DNA of 64,000 nt from Nevskia sp. (GTDB lineage Bacteria; Pseudomonadota; Gammaproteobacteria; Nevskiales; Nevskiaceae), in NCBI RefSeq assembly GCF_021732705.1, contig NZ_JAKFUM010000003.1:186001-250000 (forward strand), written 5' to 3'. The notes under the pieces are model-generated. The model was given only the letters and a program-made list of their open reading frames with translations, made no database searches and was not told where the DNA came from. The translations under genes were made by a program, and so were the position numbers. Positions 7,173-15,632 of the stretch are shown piece after piece (position 1 is the first letter of the stretch; each line of letters starts with the position of its first letter).

Positions 7173-10100
7173 GCGGGGCTCCGGGACAGCAGGGCGGATC
7201 GGGTCTCGTCCGCCAGCGTGTTCAGCGCTGGCCACAGCGGCGGCAGCGCGGCCAGTGATTCCGCGCGCAGCCGGCCTTGCCAGTGTTCGACGGCCGCGCA
7301 CAGCGCCGGCACGCAGGCCGATTTCGCTGCACCGAGCAGCCGGTGCAGGTCGCGCCGCAGGCTGGCCTCGTCGGCGGCGTCGAGATCGGCCTTCAGCGCC
7401 GACAGCTCGGCCGGAAGGCCGGCGGCGAAGGCGGCCCGCAGATCGTCGGCCAGTGCCGCGTCGCCGCCGGTCAGTGCCAGCAGGGCGGGGCGATCGACCA
7501 GCGGCGGTGTCGGGTTCGGCGCAGGCTCCGGCAGCGGCTCCGCCGGCAAGGCGGGCGCGCCGTCGAGCCATTTCGCCAGCTTGTTGCGCAGCGCGTCGAG
7601 CGACAGCGGCTTGCCGATCCAGCCGTTCATGCCGGCGGCGAGACAGGTCTCGACGATGCCGGCATAGACGTCGGCGGTGCAGGCGATGATCGGGATCGGC
7701 CGCAGCTGTCGGGCGCGTTCCTCGGCACGGATGATCCGCGACAGGTCGAAGCCGTCCATCTGCGGCATGTGGCAGTCGGTCAGCAGCAGCGCAACGCCGC
7801 CCTGCCGCCACAGCGCCAGCGCCTCGTGACCGTTCGCCGCGAACTGCGCCGGGTAGCCGAGGTGCTTGAGCTGCTGCTCGATCAGGATGCGGTTGACGGC
7901 GTGATCTTCCGCCACCAGCACCATCGGCCGGGTCGGCGCCGCCCGCATCGGGTGCTGCGGAATCGTCGCGGCGGGGCTGGCCTCGGCCCGCGGTTCGTCG
8001 AGGCTCGGCAGGCTCAGGTCGAGGGTCAGCGTGGTGCCCTGACCCGGCGTGCTGTCGAGGTTCAGGCTGCCGCTCATGCGCTCGGCCAGACCGCGGGCGA
8101 TCGACAGGCCGAGCCCGCTGCCGCCGAAACGGCGCGCGGTTTCATGATCGGCCTGGATGAACGGCCGGAACAGGCGCTGCTGCACCGGCAGCGGAATGCC
8201 GATGCCGGTATCGCGCACGGTGATCCGCACGGCCCGCAGCGCCGGCTGGCGGCTTTCGGCCGTGCCCTCGATCGGGCTGACGGTGCAGCTGACCGACCCG
8301 CGCGCCGTGAACTTGATGGCGTTGCTGAGCAGGTTGTCGAGGATCTGGCGCAGGCGCAGGGCGTCGACGCTGACCAGCTTCGGCACGCCGGGCACGATCT
8401 GCAGGTTCAGCGGCAGGCCCTTGGCGCGGGCCGCCTCGCTCCAGAACTCGACGACACGGTGCAGTTCCTCGTGCAGCCGCGTCGGTTCGCTGCGGATTTC
8501 GAGCGCGCCGCGCTCCATCCGCGAGAAATCGAGCAGATCGTCGATCAGCCGCAGCAGCGACTTGCCGGAGCTTTCGACCAGCTTCAGGTTGTCCGCCTGC
8601 GCGGGCGGCAGCGCGCCGGGCGACGGCGCCAGCTTCATCATCTCGATCAGGCCGAGGATGCCGTTCAAAGGCGTGCGAATCTCGTGGCTGATGGTGGCGA
8701 GGAAGTTCGACTTGGCGCGGTTCGCGGCATCGGCGCCGTCGCGGGCCTCGCGCAGTTCCTGCTCGGCGCGCTTGCGCTCGGTGACGTCGAACACGAAGCC
8801 GTTCCAGACCACGCCGCGACCGGTGTCGGCACCGCGGCTGAAGCTGGCCTCGTGCCAGCGCGGGGCGTTGTCGGCATCGCGCATGCGGAACGCGAGCTGC
8901 ACGTTGTTCGAGGACTCGCGGCAGCGCTGCAGCGCGGCGATCAGCTTGCGCCGGTCGGCCGGATGCACGCGCTTCAGGAACAGCTTCGGCATCGCCGTCA
9001 GCAGGTCCGGCGAGGTGCCGGTCATCCGCTGCACGCCGCGGCTGACGAAGCTGAAATGCGGCAGGCGGCCGTGGGCATCGAACTCGAACTGGAACACCAC
9101 GGCGGGCAGGCCGTTGGTGATGTCGCGCAGCCTTTCTTCGGCTGCAATCGCTTGCATCGACACGCGCAGAAGATCGCTGCTGCGACCGGCGCGCTCGCGC
9201 TCGCTGCGCACCGCCTTGATCATCACCGCCAGCGTGCTGGTCAGCGGCCGGATCAGCTCCATCACGCCGTCATCGAACCCGGCCTCGCGATTGCCGAGGC
9301 CGACCATGCCGATCAGCCGCTCGCCGTCGTGGATCGGCACGCCGGCGTAGCTGTTCAGCGCCGGATGGCCGCTCGGCAGGCCGCCGGACGATTCGTGCTC
9401 CGCCGGGCGATTGGCGATCACCAGTTCGCCGGTGCGCAGGGTGCGGCCGAACAGCGAGTTCAGGTTGCGGAATTCCAGCCCATCGCGGTGATGGCGCTCG
9501 TACAGCGCCTGCATTTCGGCATTCCACGCGATGTTGGTCAGCGTGAAGGTCTTGAGATACGGGTTGCCTTCCGGGTCGTGCAGCACTTCGCCGATGAAGC
9601 CGTATTCGGCCTCGCCGAATTCGAGCAGGGTGCGCAGCAGCGAATCGCCCTGCTGGCGCAGATCGGGGTTCGCGATGAAGCGCTGCTGCACCTCGACCAC
9701 GGCATTGATCAGCGCCGTGCTGCGCGCCAGCGCCAGCTCGTCGCGCTTTCGCTGGCTGATGTCGGCCAGCACGCCGGCCACGCGCAGCGGCGCGCCCACG
9801 GCATCGAAAGCCACAACCCGGCCGCGCGCCAGCATCCAGCGCGGGCTGCCATCGATGGCGATCAGCCGGTGTTCGACATTCAGCAGGTCCGATTCGCCGC
9901 GGCGCAGCCGTTCGATCTGCGCGCGCACTGCGGGCAGGTCGTCGGCGTGGACGCGGGTCAGCCAGCTGTCGACCGTATGCGACTGCAGGTCGCTCTGGAG
10001 GCCGGCGAATTCGCTCCAGAAATCGCCGAATTCCACGCGGTTGCTGTCGAGGTGCCAGTCCCAGTACAGCTGGCCGCCGGCGTTCAGCGCCAGCCGCAGG

Positions 10101-10570
10101 CGCCGCTCGTTTTCCTCGATCGCCTGCTGCTGCGCGTGCCGCGCGGAGATGTCGATGTGGACGCCGGCGATCGAGCGCAGGCGGCCGTCGGCGGTACGCG
10201 CGCCGGGCTGGCCGAGCGAATGCACCCACAGCGGGCTGCCGTCGCGCTTGAGCAGGCGGAATTCCTGGTCGAAGCACGGCGTGCGGCCGGCCACGACGGC
10301 ATCGATCGCGACGACGACGCGGGCGCGGTCTTCCCAGTGGATCAGATGCTTCCAGTGGCCCGGCGTCTTCGGCATCCGCGCCGGATCGAAACCCAGTTGC
10401 GCGCACCAGCCGGCGCTGAGCCAGCCGCAGTCCGCCGCCAGATCCAGTTCCCAGCTGCCGACACCCGGCCCTTCGACCGGCAGATCGTCGAGCGCCAGCC
10501 GCTCGCCACGCAGGCCGAAGGCGGCGCGGCGCGGCGGAAGCGGAGCATCGAAAGGCAGGGACGACGGCAC
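7169..10570 (-). CDS. Multi-PAS/GAF hybrid sensor histidine kinase with REC and Hpt domains
   Basis: An 1133-residue cytoplasmic kinase with no transmembrane segments. Order: two PAS/PAC domains (~30-280), a GAF domain (~290-460), a third PAS (~480-600), HisKA with phospho-His H629 (ISHEIRTPLNG), HATPase_c (~730-860), a receiver with D932 (LLLTDCHMPQMDG) and a C-terminal Hpt domain with H1076 (LHRLLGAAKSA). It thus carries a full His-Asp-His relay, whose last step should phosphorylate the REC-EAL regulator encoded next with an ATGA overlap. The start is GTG at 10570; no strong ribosome-binding site is visible, so the exact start is uncertain. The ligand sensed cannot be told. Confidence 0.92.
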   Translation of the reverse strand: MPSSLPFDAPLPPRRAAFGLRGERLALDDLPVEGPGVGSWELDLAADCGWLSAGWCAQLGFDPARMPKTPGHWKHLIHWEDRARVVVAIDAVVAGRTPCFDQEFRLLKRDGSPLWVHSLGQPGARTADGRLRSIAGVHIDISARHAQQQAIEENERRLRLALNAGGQLYWDWHLDSNRVEFGDFWSEFAGLQSDLQSHTVDSWLTRVHADDLPAVRAQIERLRRGESDLLNVEHRLIAIDGSPRWMLARGRVVAFDAVGAPLRVAGVLADISQRKRDELALARSTALINAVVEVQQRFIANPDLRQQGDSLLRTLLEFGEAEYGFIGEVLHDPEGNPYLKTFTLTNIAWNAEMQALYERHHRDGLEFRNLNSLFGRTLRTGELVIANRPAEHESSGGLPSGHPALNSYAGVPIHDGERLIGMVGLGNREAGFDDGVMELIRPLTSTLAVMIKAVRSERERAGRSSDLLRVSMQAIAAEERLRDITNGLPAVVFQFEFDAHGRLPHFSFVSRGVQRMTGTSPDLLTAMPKLFLKRVHPADRRKLIAALQRCRESSNNVQLAFRMRDADNAPRWHEASFSRGADTGRGVVWNGFVFDVTERKRAEQELREARDGADAANRAKSNFLATISHEIRTPLNGILGLIEMMKLAPSPGALPPAQADNLKLVESSGKSLLRLIDDLLDFSRMERGALEIRSEPTRLHEELHRVVEFWSEAARAKGLPLNLQIVPGVPKLVSVDALRLRQILDNLLSNAIKFTARGSVSCTVSPIEGTAESRQPALRAVRITVRDTGIGIPLPVQQRLFRPFIQADHETARRFGGSGLGLSIARGLAERMSGSLNLDSTPGQGTTLTLDLSLPSLDEPRAEASPAATIPQHPMRAAPTRPMVLVAEDHAVNRILIEQQLKHLGYPAQFAANGHEALALWRQGGVALLLTDCHMPQMDGFDLSRIIRAEERARQLRPIPIIACTADVYAGIVETCLAAGMNGWIGKPLSLDALRNKLAKWLDGAPALPAEPLPEPAPNPTPPLVDRPALLALTGGDAALADDLRAAFAAGLPAELSALKADLDAADEASLRRDLHRLLGAAKSACVPALCAAVEHWQGRLRAESLAALPPLWPALNTLADETRSALLSRSPA

Positions 10571-10840
10571 GAAGGCACTCGGCGGAAAGCGATTTGCAGC
10601 GATCCTGCAAGCCGTGTGCGCGCATGGTCGCTGCCGCGATTTCTGAAAGTGCCGCCGACCGGCGGCACGGCGAAGGCACCTGACCGGTCGGTTTGGCCGG
10701 CCTGCGGCGCGCGGTGCCGCTCGCTGGCGATGGGATCGCGGCCCGAACCGGGCCCGATCGGCGCCGGAATGACGGGTGATCGCGGGCGGCGCGGTCAGTG
10801 ATCGACAACCGCTATCGGCAATGTCGCTTTTGTGGCGCTG

Positions 10841-11650
10841 TCAGCCTGCCGGGCCGAGCCGGAAGAAGCGCCGGGCGTTGTCGCGGGTGCGCAGCGCCAC
10901 CTGCGCCGGCGGCTCGCCGCGGGCGGCGGCCACGGCCTCGCAGACGGCGGGCAGGTAGGCCGGCTCGTTGCGCCGGTCCTTCGGCTTCGGGCGCAGGGTG
11001 CGCGGCAGCAGGTACGGCGCATCGGTCTCGATCAGCAGCCGATCGGCCGGGATCAGGCGCGCAACGTCGTTCAGATGGCTGCCGCGGCGCTCGTCGCAGA
11101 TCCAGCCGGTGAGGCCGATGTGGCAGTCCAGCGCGAGATAGTCGGCGCAGGCCTCGGCGGTGTCGGTGAAGCAGTGGACGACGGCATCGACGAGCGCGGC
11201 GCGATGCTCGCGCAGGATCGCCGCGAAATCGTCGTGCGCGTCCCGCTGGTGCAGGAACACCGGCTTGCCGGCGGCGATCGCGCCTTCCAGCTGCGCGACG
11301 AACGCCGCGCGCTGCGCCGGGCGCGGCGACAGGTCGCGGAAGTAGTCCAGCCCGCATTCGCCGAGTGCGACGACTTCTGTCGCCCGCGCCAGCTCGGCGA
11401 TGCGGCCGGCGAGCGTCGGCGACCAGTCCGCGGCGTGATGCGGATGCAGGCCCGCGGTCGCGTACAGGCGCGGACGGCCGTCGGCAGGCGGCATCCGGGC
11501 AAAGCCGAGCGCCTGCTCGTTGCTCGCCGCGCACGAGCCGGTGACGACGATCGTCTCGACGCCCGCCGCCTGCGCGCGGGCCAGCATCGCGTCGAAATCC
11601 GCCGCGAAGCTTTCGTGGGCGAGATTCGCGCCGATGTCGACCAGCGCCAT
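10841..11650 (-). CDS. tatD: TatD family metal-dependent deoxyribonuclease
   Basis: A 269-residue TatD-type nuclease of the metallo-dependent hydrolase superfamily. Seen: DIGANLAHESF at the N-terminus, GLHPHHAADW, the central HQRDAHDDF, HCFTDT and the late DRLLIETDAPYL signature, with metal-binding His/Asp/Glu in place. TatD nucleases degrade DNA and act in repair or recycling. The ATG at 11650 is the last of four equivalent start codons: the gene's first eight codons are tandemly repeated upstream in a 113-bp array. GGAGA lies 9 nt before this ATG. The gene is downstream of the HTTM-DCC gene. Confidence 0.88.
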   Translation of the reverse strand: MALVDIGANLAHESFAADFDAMLARAQAAGVETIVVTGSCAASNEQALGFARMPPADGRPRLYATAGLHPHHAADWSPTLAGRIAELARATEVVALGECGLDYFRDLSPRPAQRAAFVAQLEGAIAAGKPVFLHQRDAHDDFAAILREHRAALVDAVVHCFTDTAEACADYLALDCHIGLTGWICDERRGSHLNDVARLIPADRLLIETDAPYLLPRTLRPKPKDRRNEPAYLPAVCEAVAAARGEPPAQVALRTRDNARRFFRLGPAG

Positions 11651-11652
11651 CG

Positions 11653-11763
11653 TCACGAATCTCCGAGGGCGGGCCAGAGGCGCCGCCCGTTCGCCGGGCA
11701 CGGACTGCCACTGGCAGTCCGTGAAACCCCCGGCTCACTCGCGCCGATGTCGACCAGCGCCAT
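11653..11763 (-). CDS. Array mini-ORF 3 upstream of tatD (36 aa)
   Basis: It starts with the eight tatD codons MALVDIGA and then reads through the spacer. Its TGA lies 2 nt before the tatD ATG (TGACGATG), so a terminating ribosome could restart on tatD. A function for the peptide itself is not suggested by sequence. Confidence 0.35.
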   Translation of the reverse strand: MALVDIGASEPGVSRTASGSPCPANGRRLWPALGDS

Positions 11764-11765
11764 CG

Positions 11766-11876
11766 TCACGAATCTCCGAGGGCGGGCCACAGGCGCCGCC
11801 CGTTCGCCGGGCGCGGACTGCCACTGGCAGTCCGTGAAACCCCCGGCTCACTCGCGCCGATGTCGACCAGCGCCAT
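11766..11876 (-). CDS. Array mini-ORF 2 upstream of tatD (36 aa)
   Basis: The same layout as the neighbouring unit: starts MALVDIGA and stops 2 nt before the next ATG at 11763. It is intact despite several base differences, so the open frame is conserved among copies. Confidence 0.35.
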   Translation of the reverse strand: MALVDIGASEPGVSRTASGSPRPANGRRLWPALGDS

Positions 11877-11878
11877 CG

Positions 11879-11992
11879 TCACGAATCTCCGAGGGCGGGC
11901 CGGAGGCACCGCCCGTTCGCCGGGCACGGACTGCCACTGGCAGTCCGCGAAACCCCCGGCTCACTCGCGCCGATGTCGATCCATCCAGCCAT
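11879..11992 (-). CDS. Array mini-ORF 1 upstream of tatD (37 aa), probable ancestral tatD start
   Basis: It begins 27 nt after the HTTM-DCC stop with MAGWIDIGA, which resembles a TatD N-terminus, then diverges into spacer sequence and stops 2 nt before the ATG at 11876. I read it as the original 5' end of tatD, cut off by the array. Confidence 0.35.
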   Translation of the reverse strand: MAGWIDIGASEPGVSRTASGSPCPANGRCLRPALGDS

Positions 11993-12019
11993 CGCCGTGC
12001 GGTGCCCGTCAGCGGCCGA

Positions 12020-13831
12020 TCACGGCGCCGGCGGCGGCGCGACGAAGCAGCCGTGGCGCCACAGCACGAACTGCTCGACCGTCGGCGTTTCGCCGTACGG
12101 CACCGATTTCTCGAGCATGTAGATGATCTTGAAGGTATCGAGCTGCTCGCCGCCGGCATGCCGCGTGTTCCAGCTGCGGCACAGGTAGCGGCCGTAGTAC
12201 AGACGGTTGTCGGCGAACGACGCGGCCCAGATCCGCTCCAGATACTTGTGCCAGCGGATGTTCTTCCACTCGTGCGTGATGTAGCGCGGCTTGTCGTAGC
12301 TGACGGCGCCACGCTCCGGGTGCAGCAGGTCGATCTCGCTGCCGTCCTTGAGCTGCGCCGGAATGACGAACCAGCCGTCCTCGCGCGACGGGAACGGCGC
12401 GAACATGTCCCAGTACTGATCGAGCCGGACTGCGCGCAGCGGCGGCGTCAGCGCGGCATACAGCGGTTCCGGCAGGACCTTGATCGTGCACAGGTTCCAG
12501 ATCATCAGCACGATCAGCGCGAGGCCGGCGACGATCTGCGCGATGAGGCCGGTCTCGAACGGCCGCTCGTGGAACGGCAGCAGACGGGCGCTCAGCTGCC
12601 CGAAATCGCCGCGATTGCGGCCGACGAAGTTGTAGACGGCATTGCCCGGCGCCACCGCCCAGCGGCCGGACACCAGCCAGCCGAACGGCGCGAACACCGG
12701 CGAGCGGCGCAGCAGGATCACGAACGCCGGCCACTTCAGGTAGGCCTTGTCGTCGTGATCGATGATCACCCACGAGAAGTTGTCCTCGAGCAGCTTCTTC
12801 GCCCGCGGCGTGTCCTGCGCCGGCGCGATCTCGGCCCGTGGCAGCACCAGCAGCGTCTTCAGGATCAGCACACTCTTCAGGCAGAAGCCGCAGTCGCGGT
12901 CGTAGTAGATGCGCAGCGGGTGCGGACCGCGCCTTGCGGCGCGGCGCTCGCCGGCGCGGGCCGCGGCATCCCACAGCCAGCCGCCGGCAAACGTCGTCAG
13001 CGAGGTCAGGCTGATGTACGGGAACGGCCCGAGTTCCAGACAGAAGATGAAGCCGATGTGCATCAGCATCAGCATCGCCATCACCGCGAAGCGCAGGCTG
13101 CGGCTGAACACCGGCACGAACACCAGCAGCGGCCCGAGCAGTTCCAGCCAGTAGACGTAGTGCGTCAGCGCCGTGGTCAGCGGCGGGAAGGTCTTCAGCC
13201 ACTGGCCGAGCGGTGTCGCGTAGCCGTCGATCGCCAATGCGTAGTCGACCGCGGTGCCGTTGTGCCAGTCGGCGCCGTTCTTGAGGATGGCACTGAAGAA
13301 GTAGACCGACATCACCTGCAGCAGCAGGCCGGCCGAGGCCCACGAGCGATGCAGGGTGTCGACCGGCGGCGGACGGCTCGACAACGCCGCGTCGACGCTG
13401 GCCCGTGCCGCCGCCGGCAGGAAGATCGCCCAGAACAGCAGGCAGGTGATCAGGATGTCGCCGCCGAGCAGCACCAGCGGATTGCGGTTCAGCAGGCTGC
13501 TGTGCAACAGGAACGCGACGAGCAGCGCGGTGCGCGTGCGCCAGCCGAAGACGATCAGCAGGGCCGCGATCATCTCGATCACGAACAGCGTCAGCGCGAA
13601 CCAGGTTTCGCCGTTGGCGGTGTGGATCGTCGTGCGCCACAGGCCGTTGACCGCGACCAGCCAGTCGCGCGGCAGCACGCCGAGGTCGGTGTAGAACGCC
13701 TGCAGGTCGACCAGCCGCCAGCACAGGTCGACGAACAGCACCGTGCCGAGCATCACGCGGAACAGCGCCAGCGTGCGCAGGTCGATGCCGAAGATCGCAT
13801 CCAGACGGGGTTTCAGCCAGGGCGGAATCAT
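12020..13831 (-). CDS. HTTM (vitamin K-dependent gamma-carboxylase-like) membrane protein fused to a DCC domain
   Basis: A 603-residue membrane protein. The N-terminal ~290 residues form an HTTM domain with several hydrophobic helices (for example FRVMLGTVLFVDLCW, FALTLFVIEMIAALLIVF, ILITCLLFWAIFLP). Around residues 308-318 is YYDRDCGFC, the signature of DCC (DUF393) thiol-disulfide oxidoreductase-like proteins. A further hydrophobic stretch and a soluble tail follow. HTTM proteins are distant relatives of vitamin K gamma-carboxylase; bacterial roles are mostly unknown. ATG 13831 (MIPPWLKP) is chosen, since the longer frame begins at TTG right at a terminator. tatD lies downstream. Confidence 0.82.
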   Translation of the reverse strand: MIPPWLKPRLDAIFGIDLRTLALFRVMLGTVLFVDLCWRLVDLQAFYTDLGVLPRDWLVAVNGLWRTTIHTANGETWFALTLFVIEMIAALLIVFGWRTRTALLVAFLLHSSLLNRNPLVLLGGDILITCLLFWAIFLPAAARASVDAALSSRPPPVDTLHRSWASAGLLLQVMSVYFFSAILKNGADWHNGTAVDYALAIDGYATPLGQWLKTFPPLTTALTHYVYWLELLGPLLVFVPVFSRSLRFAVMAMLMLMHIGFIFCLELGPFPYISLTSLTTFAGGWLWDAAARAGERRAARRGPHPLRIYYDRDCGFCLKSVLILKTLLVLPRAEIAPAQDTPRAKKLLEDNFSWVIIDHDDKAYLKWPAFVILLRRSPVFAPFGWLVSGRWAVAPGNAVYNFVGRNRGDFGQLSARLLPFHERPFETGLIAQIVAGLALIVLMIWNLCTIKVLPEPLYAALTPPLRAVRLDQYWDMFAPFPSREDGWFVIPAQLKDGSEIDLLHPERGAVSYDKPRYITHEWKNIRWHKYLERIWAASFADNRLYYGRYLCRSWNTRHAGGEQLDTFKIIYMLEKSVPYGETPTVEQFVLWRHGCFVAPPPAP

Positions 13832-13880
13832 CCAGCGGGTCTCGGGGCAGGGCGTGGCGGGAACGGGAAACGGCGGAAAC

Positions 13881-13903
13881 AAAAAGGGAGCCTTGCGGCT
13901 CCC
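13881..13903 (-). terminator. Rho-independent terminator of the Gly-rich protein gene
   Basis: GGGAGCC and GGCTCCC pair around a 4-nt loop, followed on the minus strand by TTTTTG. It lies ~55 bp after the stop of the Gly-rich gene and just before the HTTM-DCC gene, so the latter needs its own promoter or read-through. Confidence 0.85.
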
Positions 13904-13956
13904 TCAGATTGTCGCAGGCGATCGGCTGATCGCAAGAAACTGGTCAACGCGTGATG

Positions 13957-14673
13957 TCAGCGCTTCGGCGCGGCCTGCAGGTCGCCCATCTGGCCGGTGC
14001 CGCCATCGAGCCAGTTCAGGCGCTCGACATCGCGATCGGCGGCGATGCGGTCGCCGGTGCCGGCGTAACCGGTCGCGCCACCCGTGGCACCGCCGGCGAG
14101 ACCGCCCAGCAGGCCGCCCGAGGCACCCCCGAGCAGGCCGCCGCTGTTGCCGCCGAGCAGGCCGCCGCTGCCGCCGCCGAGCAGGCCACCGCTGGAACCG
14201 GTGGTGGTGCCGGTGTCGACGCGCGGGCTTTCGTCGTTGCGGGCGACTTCGAAGATCAGGTAGCCGACGCCGGCGGCACCCGCGATCATCAGGCCGAGGT
14301 CGAAGAAGGTCAGGCCGCTGCCTTCGCCGCCGCCGACGCTGCCGTCCTCGTTCTGGCGCAGGGGCACCAGACGGCCGGCGAACGGAACGCCGCCGAACGA
14401 GGCGATGCGGTTGCCGCGGTTGTCGAAATCGAACGCGGCCAGCGGCGGCAGATCGCCACCGTTGTCGGCGCGCAGCCGGTTGTCATAGGACATGCGCAGG
14501 CCGTAGTGCAGCGGCGCGCGCAGCGCCTTGCTCGGCTGCGGATGCCCGAAATCGACGCTGATGTAGGCGTTGGCCTGCGGGCGCGTGTCGAGGTTGCTGC
14601 TCGGGCCGGCCAGTGCGGTCCAGGTCCCTGCCAGCGCGATGGCGGCGCCGGTGACGACTGCGAGTTTCCGCAT
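13957..14673 (-). CDS. Secreted/periplasmic Gly-rich protein with GGLLGG repeats
   Basis: A 238-residue protein with a signal peptide (MRKLAVVTGAAIALAGTW, cleavage near LAG). The middle has DFDNRGNRIASFGG and a hydrophobic helix (FFDLGLMIAGAAGVGYLIF, ~125-145). From ~160 an 8-residue motif, xSGGLLGG, is repeated about four times, then GGATGGATG. I recognise no family. The hydrophobic segment and glycine tract could anchor or polymerise it in the envelope. GGGGGATGT precedes ATG. The gene stands alone with its own terminator, divergent from the alpha/beta hydrolase gene. Confidence 0.7.
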   Translation of the reverse strand: MRKLAVVTGAAIALAGTWTALAGPSSNLDTRPQANAYISVDFGHPQPSKALRAPLHYGLRMSYDNRLRADNGGDLPPLAAFDFDNRGNRIASFGGVPFAGRLVPLRQNEDGSVGGGEGSGLTFFDLGLMIAGAAGVGYLIFEVARNDESPRVDTGTTTGSSGGLLGGGSGGLLGGNSGGLLGGASGGLLGGLAGGATGGATGYAGTGDRIAADRDVERLNWLDGGTGQMGDLQAAPKR

Positions 14674-14943
14674 TACATCCCCCAGTGAGTCGATAAGATT
14701 TCTTGGTTTGCGGCCCGTTTCGAGCCGAGTTTCCGGTGCGGCTGGCAGGCGATGATCCAGCGCTGCTTCAGCCGGTGAGCACCAGCGCCGGAACTATAGG
14801 TTCGCCTCGGGGCACTGGCAAGTGAAGTCCCGGCTCGCCCCCGCCGGCCGAAGCGCTGGAAATGCCGCGGAACATCGCCCGGAAACGCGCGCTGGTGCCC
14901 CCGGAATTCGACCGCGGCCGCAGGCCATCCTAGACTCGCAGCC

Positions 14944-15609
14944 ATGTTTGCCATCCCTGAAAACGCCCTGAAAAGCGGCGGCAGCGCCGAGTTGATGTTC
15001 AAGGGCCCCGCCGGTCGTCTGGAGGGGCTGATCGCGACGCCGAAGGTCGAGCCGATCGGCACCTGCGTCGTCTGCCATCCGCACCCGCTGTTCGGCGGCA
15101 CCATGGGCAACAAGGTCGTCTGGACCGTGGCCAATGCCGCGCTGAAGGCCGGCCTGCGTGTGGCGCGCTTCAATTTCCGCGGGGTCGGGCGCAGCGAAGG
15201 CCTGTTCGACGACGGCCTGGGCGAAACCGAGGACGCGCTGGCCGTGGCCGAGGCGATCCGCGCGACCGCGCCGAACCTGCCGCTGGTCCTTGGCGGGTTC
15301 TCGTTCGGCGGCCACGTCGCGCTGCGCGCCGCCAGTCGCACGCCGACCCGAGCGCTGGTGACGATCGCCCCGCCGATGGGCCGCTACCTGAAGTCCGACG
15401 CGGCGCCGGCCCATCCGCATTGCCCGTGGTTTGCCGCGCACAGCGCCGATGACGATGTCGTGGCCTACGACGAAACCGTGGCCGCGTTCGCAACCTACGA
15501 CCCGCCGCCCCAGTTCCAGCATTTCGATGGCGCCGGTCACTTCTTCCACGGCCGCCTCGGCGAGCTGCAGGACGCCGTCCTGCGCTTCCTGTCGCCGCTG
15601 CCGGCGTAA
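14944..15609 (+). CDS. Alpha/beta hydrolase (dienelactone-hydrolase-like)
   Basis: A 221-residue cytoplasmic hydrolase. CHPHPLFGG (44-52) and FNFRGVGRS (77-84) are typical of this alpha/beta hydrolase subgroup. The nucleophile is S120 in GGFSFGGH, the acid is probably D170 or D171 in SADDDVV, and the base is H199 in GAGHFFHG. Substrate unknown; relatives are annotated as esterases. It is the first gene of a plus-strand run and is followed after 23 bp by the TerB-like gene, so they may form an operon. Confidence 0.85.
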   Translation: MFAIPENALKSGGSAELMFKGPAGRLEGLIATPKVEPIGTCVVCHPHPLFGGTMGNKVVWTVANAALKAGLRVARFNFRGVGRSEGLFDDGLGETEDALAVAEAIRATAPNLPLVLGGFSFGGHVALRAASRTPTRALVTIAPPMGRYLKSDAAPAHPHCPWFAAHSADDDVVAYDETVAAFATYDPPPQFQHFDGAGHFFHGRLGELQDAVLRFLSPLPA

Positions 15610-15632
15610 GCCCATTTCCACTGGAGTCTCCC

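Larger units (their letters stand above)
11626..11979 (-). repeat. Tandem array (3 x 113 bp plus 15 bp) duplicating the start of tatD
   Basis: Three near-identical 113-bp units plus a 15-bp partial. Read on the minus strand, each unit holds the first codons of tatD (coding for MALVDIGA), then a spacer with an 11-bp-arm hairpin (CACGGACTGCC / GGCAGTCCGTG, ACT loop; for example 11699-11723), then CGGAGA and the next ATG. Four candidate start codons result: 11992, 11876, 11763 and 11650. The distal one encodes a variant N-terminus (MAGWIDIGA), probably the ancestral tatD start. Differences between copies in the hairpin arms keep G-U pairing. Units number and spacing do not fit CRISPR. Confidence 0.9.

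Noticed and set aside
10646..10667. Hairpin GTGCCGCC/GGCGGCAC as a terminator upstream of the hybrid kinase
   Set aside because: No T-tract on either strand and the position lies in the leader of the kinase gene; left without a call.
10832..13954. Very long plus-strand open frame of 1040 codons
   Set aside because: It is antisense to tatD, the HTTM-DCC gene and their array, has no family features and results from high-GC codon bias.
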